Source: DAOUAM01 sp034433305 (GTDB taxonomy: Bacteria; Chloroflexota; Dehalococcoidia; Lucifugimonadales; DAOUAM01). Taken from it: 64,000 nucleotides of DNA. Of this stretch, positions 50,612 to 59,150 are shown in pieces. The notes under the pieces were generated by a model. The model made no database searches and had not been told where the DNA came from. It saw only the letters and a list, made by a program, of their open reading frames with translations. Location: NCBI GenBank assembly GCA_034433305.1, contig DAOUAM010000025.1:1-64000 (forward strand), written 5' to 3'. Numbering within the stretch: position 1 is the first letter of the stretch; the number at the start of each line of letters is the position of its first letter. The position numbers and the translations under genes are program-made.

Positions 50612-51823
50612 CTACGATACTCTGTGCTTCAGTCGCCAGCCGTCGCTGGTCTTCTCCCACAGGTGCTCTGGCCGGAAGCTGTCTATGATGGCCCAGAACT
50701 GTTCTTCGGTGATGTCCATGTACTCCAGCACTTCCTTGAAGTACTTCTGGGGGAACTCGCCATCGAAGCGGTGTACCAGGGCCACCCCTTCCTCCCTGGT
50801 CAGGTGCTCGTTCCTGATCTCCTGGGCGGCCTCGTAGGTGGCCCTGCCGATGCCGAACTTGATGAAGGTGGTGTAGTAGTGGAACCCGTCAATGCGGTCA
50901 TCTATGCTAATGTACTTGGAGTAGGTGCCTTCGGTGCGGCCATCGGGGTTGGCCTCGAAGCCTGAGTGTTCCACGGCGTAATAGTAGGACTCCTGTGGGA
51001 CCCACTTTATGTAGTAGCCCAGGTAGCGTACATCCACGCCCACGGCATCCAGCTCGGCTTGTTCGGGGGGAAGATAGGCCTCCAGGTCCGGGGGATTGAT
51101 GCCAAACTCGGGCAAGTCCTCCACGGGTACGCCGCCCAGGTATATCTTCTCCTTGCCCGACATGGCGAAGTAGGTGCGATCGCGGCTAGCTTTCTCGTTG
51201 TCGTGTATGGGATTGCCGTACTCGGCCTCGTTCTCGCCGTAGATGACGAGGGGAATGCCGAACTTGACGGCCATCTTGGGGGCCAGGTTCTTCTGCCCGA
51301 TGATGAAAGGCTGGAAGGGGTGACACAGGTTGGTGAAGGCAAGCTGAGTCAGCTTGCGGTGCACCTTGCCGTTGGGGGAGAAGAGGATGTTGTCAAAGCC
51401 TGCGTGTATCCAACGCTGGAAGTTGCGCCAGCCCACCTCGGTATAGATGTGGGGAGTCCAGGTAACGGTCAGCGGGTGCATGCCATAGCGGTGCTTGAGG
51501 ATGTGGGAAGCAAAGACGCTGTCCTTGCCGCCGCTGCCCGGCACTATGCAGTCATAGTTGCCCCGCTTGCTCCTGTACTGGGCCAGGAGTTCGCGCAATT
51601 CCTGCTCCCGCCTCTCCCAGTCAATCTGCTGTTTGCGCTCGGCGAAGCGACAGGCGTCGCATACGCCTTCATGGTCGAAGTGGATGGTGGGCTTGGGAGA
51701 CTCAGGGTAGTTGAGCCACTCCACCACCGAGGACGGGCGCTGGTTGGAGATAACGCACTTCTTGCAGAACTTCACTTCCAGTGGCAGGCCCCAACGGCCA
51801 CGGGGTATTGCATTCTCGCCCAT
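50612..51823 (-). CDS. N-acetyl sugar amidotransferase (WbpG/PseA family)
   Basis: This 403-aa ATP-pyrophosphatase-fold enzyme has the N-terminal metal motif CKKCVISNQRP and CDAC, then the ATP loop PGSGGKDSVFASH. It has the length and order of WbpG/WbuX/PseA proteins. Those activate an acetamido group of a sugar and, with ammonia from HisH-HisF, convert it to an acetamidino group. Here the HisH and HisF partners follow directly upstream in the transcript. Its ATG has AGAGG upstream, 4 bases after the hisH stop. The target may be the nonulosonic acid or an aminouronic acid; both have precedents. Confidence 0.88.
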   Translation of the reverse strand: MGENAIPRGRWGLPLEVKFCKKCVISNQRPSSVVEWLNYPESPKPTIHFDHEGVCDACRFAERKQQIDWERREQELRELLAQYRSKRGNYDCIVPGSGGKDSVFASHILKHRYGMHPLTVTWTPHIYTEVGWRNFQRWIHAGFDNILFSPNGKVHRKLTQLAFTNLCHPFQPFIIGQKNLAPKMAVKFGIPLVIYGENEAEYGNPIHDNEKASRDRTYFAMSGKEKIYLGGVPVEDLPEFGINPPDLEAYLPPEQAELDAVGVDVRYLGYYIKWVPQESYYYAVEHSGFEANPDGRTEGTYSKYISIDDRIDGFHYYTTFIKFGIGRATYEAAQEIRNEHLTREEGVALVHRFDGEFPQKYFKEVLEYMDITEEQFWAIIDSFRPEHLWEKTSDGWRLKHRVS

Positions 51824-51827
51824 GCTG

Positions 51828-52487
51828 TTAACCTCTTACAAACTGCCTCAAAATCCTCCAGCCGACCTCGCCACTCTTCTCCGGATGGAACTGGCAGCCC
51901 TGGATGTTGTCCTTCTGGATGCTGGCGCATACCATCTGCCCCGCGTACAGCGTGCAGGCCAGTTCATAGGACGGGTCCGCCGGCACGACGACGAAGGAGT
52001 GGACAAAGTAGGCATGCTCGCCCGCGCTTACCCGCGAGAGGAGGGTGCCTTCCCAGGAGCGGCCGGCGCTGGGCAGGAGGACGTTCCAGCCCACGTGGGG
52101 CACCTTGTAACCAGATACACCGGGACGAGGCGCGGGAAACGCCACGACCCGGCCAGGCACCAGGTCCAGGCCACGGTGCAGGCCGAACTCCTCGCTCTCG
52201 CTCATCAGTAACTGCATGCCCAGGCATATGCCCAGCAGCGGCCTGCCTGTGGCGACAAACTCCTGCACAGGCCCCACCAGGCCCCTACGGGTGAGGTTGG
52301 TCATACCATCGCCGAAGGCCCCTACGCCGGGCAATACCAGCCGCTCCGCCGAGGCGATTTCAGCCGGGTCGCTGGTCACGCGCACGTCGGCGCCGGCGGC
52401 CCTCAGGCCACGGGCGACGCTGTGGAGGTTGCCCAGGCCGTAGTCCACCACTACCACCGGGCTGCTTCCCCTGCTTGCGTAGGTCAT
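51828..52487 (-). CDS. hisH: HisH-type glutamine amidotransferase subunit
   Basis: This 219-aa class I glutaminase releases ammonia from glutamine. It has VVDYGLGNLHSV near 13-24, the nucleophile Cys in GICLGMQ, and HPEKS with the catalytic His and Glu. No other histidine genes are near, and the WbpG-type partner lies next to it. It is therefore a polysaccharide-dedicated paralogue feeding ammonia to the sugar amidotransferase rather than to histidine synthesis. The ATG overlaps the hisF stop (ATGA). Confidence 0.9.
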   Translation of the reverse strand: MTYASRGSSPVVVVDYGLGNLHSVARGLRAAGADVRVTSDPAEIASAERLVLPGVGAFGDGMTNLTRRGLVGPVQEFVATGRPLLGICLGMQLLMSESEEFGLHRGLDLVPGRVVAFPAPRPGVSGYKVPHVGWNVLLPSAGRSWEGTLLSRVSAGEHAYFVHSFVVVPADPSYELACTLYAGQMVCASIQKDNIQGCQFHPEKSGEVGWRILRQFVRG

Positions 52488-53272
52488 AGCTGCACCGTCA
52501 CTAGTGATGGCCTGTCCAGGCGGACCCCGATTCCCTGCTCCGCCAGGCAGGACTTCACGTCCTGTATAGAGGCTTTCTTGAAGTGGAACATGGCAGCCGC
52601 GGCCACGGCGTCGGCGCCACCCTTGAGTACGGCGTCGGCGACATGCTGCGGACTACCCGCGCCGCCGCAGGCAATGACCGGGATGGGCACCAGCCGCGCC
52701 ACGGCCTGCACCAGCTCCAGGTCATAGCCCCGGAACGTCCCGTCGCGGTCTATGGATGTCAGCAAGACCTCGCCGGCGCCAAGCTCGGTGGCCCGCTGCG
52801 CCCACTCCAGCACGTCCACGCCAGTGGGCTGTCGGCCGCAGTCGGTGTAGGCCTCCCACTTGCCATCGCCTCGCCTCTTGGCCTCGATGGACACCACAAT
52901 GCACTGTGAGCCGAAGACCCTGGAGGCCTCGCGCACGAACTGAGGGTTGTTGACCGCGGCGGTGTTCATGGACACCTTGTCGGCGCCGGCCCTCAGCAGC
53001 GTCCGGATGTCCTCTATGGTCCTGACGCCACCCCCCACAGTCAGCGGGATGAACACCTGCTCCGCCGTACGCTGCACGATGTCCAGCAGGTACTGGCGCT
53101 GGTACAGGCTGGCTACCAGGTCCATGTATATAAGCTCATCGGCACCATCCTGGTAGTAGCGAACGGCTGCCTCCTCCGGCTTGCCCACAATGCGGAGGCC
53201 TTCCATGTGAATGCCCTTGATCAGGTTTGGCCCTTTGACTTCTAGCTTGGGTATGACTCTGACTTTCTTCAT
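52484..53272 (-). CDS. hisF: HisF-type cyclase subunit paralogue
   Basis: This 262-aa TIM-barrel protein pairs with HisH to channel ammonia. IPKLEVKG at 7-14 departs from the RIIPCLDVK start of histidine HisF, while LTVGGGVRTIEDIRTLL and LLTSIDRDGTFRGYD are conserved. The altered N-terminus, together with the WbpG-type neighbour, marks it as the glycan-amidination version. The ATG at 53272 is used; the longer frame overlaps neuA. Confidence 0.9.
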   Translation of the reverse strand: MKKVRVIPKLEVKGPNLIKGIHMEGLRIVGKPEEAAVRYYQDGADELIYMDLVASLYQRQYLLDIVQRTAEQVFIPLTVGGGVRTIEDIRTLLRAGADKVSMNTAAVNNPQFVREASRVFGSQCIVVSIEAKRRGDGKWEAYTDCGRQPTGVDVLEWAQRATELGAGEVLLTSIDRDGTFRGYDLELVQAVARLVPIPVIACGGAGSPQHVADAVLKGGADAVAAAAMFHFKKASIQDVKSCLAEQGIGVRLDRPSLVTVQL

Positions 53273-53285
53273 ACTCGTTGTTCCA

Positions 53286-54002
53286 TCAGCGAATGGCCGA
53301 CTGAATACTGTCGGCCAGCACCAGCTCCGCCAGCCGCAGGTCCAGCATGGTGTCAATGTCTATGGCCCGCTCCACTGGCACCACATAGGCATAGGTCTTG
53401 TCGGTATAGAAGGATTCCCTGGTCAGCACAAGCTCTCGCCGGGCCAGATAGATGGAGCCTGTGACGTGGTACAGGGCCGGGAGGCTCTGCCGGCGGGAGA
53501 GGTCTGGGCTATAGGGCAGGAAGTCCACCAGCCTGCCATCATCAGCTATCTGGCGCATCCAGTGGGGGTACTGCCTGGCGGGAGCATAGCCAATAACCGA
53601 GTCGGCGTCTTTCTCCACCGCCAGGGCTATGGAACTGTCAATATCGGTGGCGGTCCTGAGAGGCGTTGTCGGCTGAAGGCAGAGCACATAGTCTGGCACA
53701 TAGCCCTCGTGCTCCTCCAGCCACCTGAGGGCATGCCTTAGCACCGGCATATGGGGGGTATCGTCCCGCGCAAGCTCCGGCGGCCTCATGAAGGGCACCT
53801 CCACCCCGCACTGTCGGCCCACCTGGGCGATGCGCTGGTCGTCTGTGGACAGGATGCACCTGTCTAGCCTCTGCGCCGCCTGTGCCGCCTCGATGGTGTA
53901 GGCCATGAGCGGCTTTCCGGCCAATGGCAGGATATTCTTGTTGGGCAGGCCCTTGGAGCCGCCACGGGCGGTTATTATCCCCAGCACTACAGGTGTCTTC
54001 AT
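53286..54002 (-). CDS. neuA: CMP-nonulosonic acid cytidylyltransferase (NeuA/LegF-like)
   Basis: This 238-aa enzyme activates a sialic-type acid with CTP, giving the CMP-sugar donor. IITARGGSKGLPNKNI at 9-24 is the CTP signature and LQPTTPLRTATDI follows the family pattern. VERAIDIDTMLDL near the end holds the metal-binding aspartates. It lies 6 bases from the ABC transporter gene and just ahead of hisF. It is the best candidate for activating the product of the NeuB enzymes. Confidence 0.92.
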   Translation of the reverse strand: MKTPVVLGIITARGGSKGLPNKNILPLAGKPLMAYTIEAAQAAQRLDRCILSTDDQRIAQVGRQCGVEVPFMRPPELARDDTPHMPVLRHALRWLEEHEGYVPDYVLCLQPTTPLRTATDIDSSIALAVEKDADSVIGYAPARQYPHWMRQIADDGRLVDFLPYSPDLSRRQSLPALYHVTGSIYLARRELVLTRESFYTDKTYAYVVPVERAIDIDTMLDLRLAELVLADSIQSAIR

Positions 54003-54008
54003 ATCTGT

Positions 54009-55802
54009 CTAGTCTCCCGCCGGGGCCGAGGCTTCCTGGAGTCGCAGGAACTCGGCGTATTGCTGGCCGTTCCGGAGCAGGCCCTTGTGGTCACCCTCCT
54101 CTACTATCCTGCCACCCTCCAGCACGAGAATTCTGTCGGCGTGCCGGATGGTGGACAGCCGGTGGGCGATGGCGAAGACGGTCCACTCCCTGGCGAACTC
54201 CTCCACAGCCTGGCGGATAAGCTGCTCCGACCTGGAGTCCAGGTCGCTGGTGGCCTCGTCCAGGATGAGCACCTGGGGCTGGCGAAGCAGCGCCCGCGCC
54301 AGGGCCAGGCGCTGCCGCTGGCCGCCCGAGAGCCGCACCCCACGGTCGCCCACGAGGGTGTCGTAGCCTTGAGGTAGCTCGGATATGAAGTCGTGGGCGT
54401 AGGCCCGCCTGGCCGCGGCTACTATCTCCGCTTCGCTGGCGCCGGGCTTGCCCACGGCAATGTTGTTCCGGATGGTATCGTTGAACAGGAACACGTCCTG
54501 GTCCACCAGCGCCACGGCCCGCCGCCAGTCGGCAAGGTCGAGCTCCCGGAGGTCAGTCCCGTCCACCAGCACCCGGCCCGAAGTGGGGTCATAGAAGCGC
54601 ATGAGGAGGTTGACCAGGGTCGACTTGCCGCCGCCAGAGGCGCCGACCACGGCCACCATCTGGCCGCGACCGATGGTGAAGCTGATGTCCCGCAGCACCG
54701 GCGTCTTGCCGTCGTAGGAGAAACTGGTGCCCTCAAATCTGATGTCCCTGGCAAGCTGGCGAAAAGGCTGGTGGCCGCTACGAATGGAGGGCGAGCGGGT
54801 CTCCTCGATGAGCCGGGCCACCGTCTGTACACCAGGCGCAGCGGATATAACCTGGTGCAGGGCCTTGTTTATTCCGCCTACCTTGGGGTAGAGGCGGAAC
54901 AGGATGAACACGAAGGTCAGCAGCACGGGTATGGACATCCTGGCCCAGGTCACCGAGAAGTACACGATGACCATGAGGCACGCCATGATGATGGCCTCGA
55001 ATACGTTCACCAGCCTGGCCCTGCTGCGGGCCAGGGCCGCGCGCAGCCTGGGCAGTTCGCTGACCTGCGCCGAGAAGACGGCGTGGGACTGGCCCTCCAG
55101 GTTGAACGCCCTGATGGTGCGCAGGCCCCCAAGGTGCTCCAGCGTCGTCTGCTGGACCTGCTCGCTGGCGCCAGTGAGCAAGCGCCCGTAAGTGGCGGCC
55201 TTCCTGAGTTCTCGCTTCAGCCCGAAGGCGGTGAGTCCCACCAGGCCGACAGCCGCCAGCACCATGGGCCACGACAGCACCAGCGCCATGGCCAGGTACA
55301 TAGCGATGCTGACCACATGGGCCACCACGTACACGGCGCTCATGAAGGCCACCTGTACCCGGCTGCACTCGGTTATGATGCCGTTGACCAGCTCGCCTTC
55401 CTTCCTGGCCTGTATGCAGGACAGGTCCGCGTACAGGAGGTTGTGGAAAAGCCTCACCCGCTTTTGCGCCGTCACTTCCTCGGACAGCAGGGCTGTCCGC
55501 ACGTCCAGGACGTACACCAGGGCCGTGTGGAGGAGAAAGAGGCTGAACCCCGCCAGCAGAATGGACCACAGGGTGAATGGGACTCCCACTAGCTGGAACA
55601 GGGAGCGGAGAAGGCTGGACAGGTAGGAGTCCGAGGCTACCGGGCCAGGACTGTCCAGGCTCTCCAGCAGCGGCACCAGGAAGCCGATGCCGACGCCCTC
55701 CAGCAGGGACGAGGAGGCTACCAGCGCCACCAGGCCAATGCTGGCCCAGGGCCGCTCGGCGAATACGGGCAGCAGCGCCCGGACGGTGTTGAGTATGAGC
55801 AT
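54009..55802 (-). CDS. ABC transporter, fused permease-ATPase (MsbA-like exporter)
   Basis: This 597-aa exporter half-transporter has six membrane segments in residues 1-320 and an ATPase domain after about 345. Walker A GASGGGKST is at 387-395, the signature LSGGQ at 491-495 and Walker B VLILDEAT at 511-518, with the usual His in AIAHRLS. Homodimers of this type (MsbA, PglK) flip lipid-linked sugars. With no Wzx seen, it is the likely glycan flippase of the locus. The ATG at 55802 comes one base after the second neuB stop. Confidence 0.9.
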   Translation of the reverse strand: MLILNTVRALLPVFAERPWASIGLVALVASSSLLEGVGIGFLVPLLESLDSPGPVASDSYLSSLLRSLFQLVGVPFTLWSILLAGFSLFLLHTALVYVLDVRTALLSEEVTAQKRVRLFHNLLYADLSCIQARKEGELVNGIITECSRVQVAFMSAVYVVAHVVSIAMYLAMALVLSWPMVLAAVGLVGLTAFGLKRELRKAATYGRLLTGASEQVQQTTLEHLGGLRTIRAFNLEGQSHAVFSAQVSELPRLRAALARSRARLVNVFEAIIMACLMVIVYFSVTWARMSIPVLLTFVFILFRLYPKVGGINKALHQVISAAPGVQTVARLIEETRSPSIRSGHQPFRQLARDIRFEGTSFSYDGKTPVLRDISFTIGRGQMVAVVGASGGGKSTLVNLLMRFYDPTSGRVLVDGTDLRELDLADWRRAVALVDQDVFLFNDTIRNNIAVGKPGASEAEIVAAARRAYAHDFISELPQGYDTLVGDRGVRLSGGQRQRLALARALLRQPQVLILDEATSDLDSRSEQLIRQAVEEFAREWTVFAIAHRLSTIRHADRILVLEGGRIVEEGDHKGLLRNGQQYAEFLRLQEASAPAGD

Positions 55803-55803
55803 C

Positions 55804-56628
55804 CTAGCGTCCGTCCTTGAGCCAGCGGGAGCGCACAAATTCCCGTATGGACAGCTCTGAGGCCGTGGGGGCCTTCTCCGGCCTGCCCAGCATCAGCTCC
55901 AGGCGACGTACCTGGTGGACCAGCTCCTTGAGTTCCTCAGGCGTGACGGAAAGGACGTGGTCGGTGCCCGGCAGCGTCCTGGCCAGGGTGAAGTGCTTCT
56001 CGATGGCCCTGGCGCCCAGGGCCACGGCGGCCAGCGGCGCCACCATGCCCAGCGTGTGGTCCGAATAGCCAATCTTGCAGTAGGGGAAGGCTTTCTGGAG
56101 CGCCTGTATGGCCAGCAGGTTAGCCTCGGGGTCACGCACCGGGTACTGGGTGACACAGTGCATGACGTAGACCTCCTCCACATTGCCCAGGTGCTCCAGC
56201 GATTCGCCAATCTCCTCCAGGTTGGCCATGCCTGTGGACAGGAAGACCACGTCGGCATGCTCGTTGACGTAGTCCAGCAGGGCGTGGTTGGTCATCTCCG
56301 AGGAGGCTATCTTGATCTTCCGCAGGCCCAGGCCCTCGCACAGCAACCGGGCGCGCTCCACGGTAAAAGGCGTGCTCATGAACTCCACGCCGCGCTCCTG
56401 AGCGTACCGCATGAGGTCGTAGTGGGCCTCGTCGCGCAGCGCCACCATGTTGAACCAGTCCCGCTCCGGGTCATCCTTTCGCACGTCCTGGCCTCGGTAG
56501 GACTGGAACTTGACGATGTCGGCCCCGGCCTCAGCGGCCTGGGCGATCATCACCCTGGCCATGTCCATGTTGCCCAGGTGGTTCTCACCAATCTCGGCTA
56601 TAACGACGGTATGTCCGTTCCTGTCCAT
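55804..56628 (-). CDS. NeuB/SpsE-like synthase without SAF domain
   Basis: This 274-aa protein has the NeuB TIM barrel: IAEIGENHLGNMDMA at 10-24, VKFQSY, LSTGMANLEEI, HCVTQYPV and EKHFTLARTLPGTDH. It ends about 70 residues short of usual NeuB, with no C-terminal SAF domain, which normally helps close the active site of the partner subunit. The stop is intact and the next gene starts one base later, so the short form looks natural. With the nearby SpsF-like cytidylyltransferase it may form an SpsE/SpsF pair making a second nonulosonic acid. Confidence 0.87.
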   Translation of the reverse strand: MDRNGHTVVIAEIGENHLGNMDMARVMIAQAAEAGADIVKFQSYRGQDVRKDDPERDWFNMVALRDEAHYDLMRYAQERGVEFMSTPFTVERARLLCEGLGLRKIKIASSEMTNHALLDYVNEHADVVFLSTGMANLEEIGESLEHLGNVEEVYVMHCVTQYPVRDPEANLLAIQALQKAFPYCKIGYSDHTLGMVAPLAAVALGARAIEKHFTLARTLPGTDHVLSVTPEELKELVHQVRRLELMLGRPEKAPTASELSIREFVRSRWLKDGR

Positions 56629-56658
56629 ATGCCCTCCCTCTGTACGGGACCGGTACTG

Positions 56659-58395
56659 CTAACCCTTGATGCGCGCTACCTGGCTGATGGCGTCGGCGAC
56701 GGCCTGGTGCCGCTCCGGGCCGCCCGCTGGCAGCGAGAACTGGAGTGTGAAGCGGTTGGTGCAACACTTGTGGCGCTGCTCCAGGGCCAGGCGCAGCGCA
56801 TCCGCCGGCTGGCGTGGGTCGGCCCGGACGTAGATGCAGCGCTCCTGGACAGCTTCCCGCGCCGCTGGAGTCAGGTTCCTCAGGCCGATGTCCAGGTAGA
56901 TAATGGGCTTTGAGGTAGCGGCGGCCAGGCTGAAGGCCGTGGACACGTAGTCGAAGATGAACACGTCGGCGGTGCCCATGGCTTCCTCGAAGTGCTCCAT
57001 GGCCGTGCGGACGCCGGCCATGGCTACATCAACGCTCACCAGGTCTTTGGGATGGCGCTTCCAGGTGGTCCGGCCAGGGAATGCCTGGGCGCAGCAGGCC
57101 AGGAGGCCGCGCTGCCACTGGAAGTAGGCTACATCGTGCATGTCCCGGAACGGCCCGTAGCGCAGGTTGCCGCTGAACATGGTCGGCACATACATGACGC
57201 GGGGCGCCTCCAGCTCCGCCAGGGCAGGGATGGGCGCCGTGCTGTGGAGCTGCCTCAGCTTCTCCGACATAGCCGGCACGTAGCGGGCCGTGCCAGGATA
57301 GAGAGGCCGGGCGAACTGGCTGGCCTCGGCCAGTTGCCCTCCCGCTGGCCCGTAGCCGATCACCACGTCCACGAAGGTCTGCTCGCCGTAGCCGAAGACC
57401 GGCTCGTCCAGCGCGCCGTGGGACTCGCCGTGGAGCACGCTGACCACGGGGATACCCTGGGCGCAGGCCCGCGCCGCCGCGATGCGCGTCCCCAGGTCTG
57501 TCAGCGTCCCGGCCAGCAGCGCGTCGGCGTGCAGGGGGCGGAGCTTCCCGCTGGACAGATGACACCTTATCCAGCGCAGCGCCAGAGCCGCGAGGGCGGC
57601 TGGCACCTCCAGGCTGCCGGGCCAGAAGCTGACCAGCTTGCGGGCCAGGACGTCCAGGTGGCCCTGGAGGACTTCCATCTGCCCCTGCGCCTCCGGTAGC
57701 ACGGCCCTGGTGTGCGAGCGGCCCAGCGGCCTGGCGGCCCAGCGCACACCCCGGGCCGAATGGCCCAGCGCGCCAAGGACTTTCGCCATGTCCACAGCAA
57801 CGTTGGGCGAGTAGAGCAGGCAGGCGGTCCTCTGGCCGCGCAGTGTGGCACCAAGACTGCCGGTCGCCGCAAGAAAAGAGCGGGCCATCTCCCATGCCCT
57901 GGCCCTGGGACTACTCCGGCATGACGGCCATTGCAGCACCGATAGCTCTGGCCCCAGCACGAAGCCGTAACCTGTGTAGGGGCAGGTATCCTCCTGGCCG
58001 GAGATGCGGAAGCTGACGTTGTGCCCGGTCCGGGCCGTGATGCTATCTATCTCGTAGCGCTTGAAGTAGTAGGCGCAGAGCACACGTACAAGCTCGTGGA
58101 GGAAGATGGCTACCAGGTTCAGGTACCTGGGGGCGCTGGCCTGGGCCAGCAGTCTGTCGCACTGGCCGAAGGCTTCCAGCAGCGTGCTGTGGACCTCCAG
58201 GCCGATGCGGTTGTAGCCCTGGACCTCGTAGAAGACGTCGGGTATGGCTACAGGCCTGGCCTGGCGCTCCAGCTCCAGCAGGGCCGGGACATCCAGGGGG
58301 ACCTGGGAAGCCCGGGCACTGCCTGACTCCGTGTGCGTCGCCAGGCCGGCCATCCCTGGCAGGCCTGGTGTCGTACCAGCTTGCTTCATGTTCAT
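56659..58395 (-). CDS. Large GT-B-like protein (candidate CMP-sugar transferase)
   Basis: This 578-aa protein is not assigned to a named family. The first half is unrecognised. The C-terminal part shows a GT-B donor-domain pattern: VMYVPTMFSGNLRYG, then TWKRHPKD with HP at 448-449, and FIFDYVSTAFSLAAATSKPII with ST at 485-486. This HP plus SS/ST layout is shared by CMP-sialate and Kdo transferases and by CDP-glycerol transferases. It lies between an SpsF-like cytidylyltransferase and a NeuB-like synthase, so a nonulosonate transferase is the most economical guess. The ATG overlaps the cytidylyltransferase stop (ATGA). Confidence 0.6.
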   Translation of the reverse strand: MNMKQAGTTPGLPGMAGLATHTESGSARASQVPLDVPALLELERQARPVAIPDVFYEVQGYNRIGLEVHSTLLEAFGQCDRLLAQASAPRYLNLVAIFLHELVRVLCAYYFKRYEIDSITARTGHNVSFRISGQEDTCPYTGYGFVLGPELSVLQWPSCRSSPRARAWEMARSFLAATGSLGATLRGQRTACLLYSPNVAVDMAKVLGALGHSARGVRWAARPLGRSHTRAVLPEAQGQMEVLQGHLDVLARKLVSFWPGSLEVPAALAALALRWIRCHLSSGKLRPLHADALLAGTLTDLGTRIAAARACAQGIPVVSVLHGESHGALDEPVFGYGEQTFVDVVIGYGPAGGQLAEASQFARPLYPGTARYVPAMSEKLRQLHSTAPIPALAELEAPRVMYVPTMFSGNLRYGPFRDMHDVAYFQWQRGLLACCAQAFPGRTTWKRHPKDLVSVDVAMAGVRTAMEHFEEAMGTADVFIFDYVSTAFSLAAATSKPIIYLDIGLRNLTPAAREAVQERCIYVRADPRQPADALRLALEQRHKCCTNRFTLQFSLPAGGPERHQAVADAISQVARIKG

Positions 58396-59150
58396 GCCAC
58401 GTCCTGACGGAAGACCTTCCAGCGCCGCTCAACCCGGCTATTCCTCTCGGCCAGTTCGGGGTGGGCCTTCATGAAGTCAATCACCTGGGCCAGGCTGAAT
58501 CCTGGATTCTCAGGATAAAAGTGCTCATAGATGGCCGAGACGACCTCCAAGTCCTCCTGGGTGTCCACCTCCAGATGCAGGTCGGGATAGTGGGACCAGG
58601 GCGGGGCCTCCAGGTTGCAGATGCGGTAGCGTTCCGGGTGCTGGAATATGTGCGGCCCCACGTGCTCACGCAGTGGCGTGTGGGGCGCCCTGCGCTCGGC
58701 GTCGAACAGCACCTCGGAGGGGTAAACGAACACCTCCGCGCCGGGCGGGTAGGTGGTCTTCAGCGCGTTGGTCACGTAGTCGTACCTGTCCGAGTGCTTG
58801 AGATAGAAGCCTATGATGGAGTCCACCAGCAGCGGGTCAGGGATGGGGTTGTCGCCCATGAACTCCACGTGGATGTCCACTTGGAAGGCCCTGAGCGCTC
58901 CCACCACGCGGGAAAGCACGTCCGTCTCGCTGCCCCGGAAGCATGCCACGCCAAGCTCCCGCGCCAGGGCCTCGATGGCATCGTCCTGCTTCTCCACGGA
59001 TGTGGCGATGATGACCTCGTCTATGAGCAGGCTGCGCTGTATACGCTCTATCTGGAGGGCCAGCATCGGCCTGCCCAGTATGGGCTTCAGCACCTTGCCT
59101 GGCAGCCGGGTGGAGGCCATGCGCGCCTGTATGGTGGCACCTATCTTCAT
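58392..59150 (-). CDS. SpsF-like cytidylyltransferase
   Basis: This 252-aa protein has IQARMASTRLPGKVLKPI at 7-24, the signature of SpsF and related CMP-sugar synthetases, and FMGDNPIPDP as the acidic motif. SpsF is encoded beside SpsE in Bacillus spore-coat polysaccharide loci, as it is here, one gene away. The frame remains open far upstream, but the real ATG at 59150 overlaps the GT2 stop (ATGA). Likely makes a CMP-activated acid sugar; substrate unproven. Confidence 0.83.
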   Translation of the reverse strand: MKIGATIQARMASTRLPGKVLKPILGRPMLALQIERIQRSLLIDEVIIATSVEKQDDAIEALARELGVACFRGSETDVLSRVVGALRAFQVDIHVEFMGDNPIPDPLLVDSIIGFYLKHSDRYDYVTNALKTTYPPGAEVFVYPSEVLFDAERRAPHTPLREHVGPHIFQHPERYRICNLEAPPWSHYPDLHLEVDTQEDLEVVSAIYEHFYPENPGFSLAQVIDFMKAHPELAERNSRVERRWKVFRQDVA

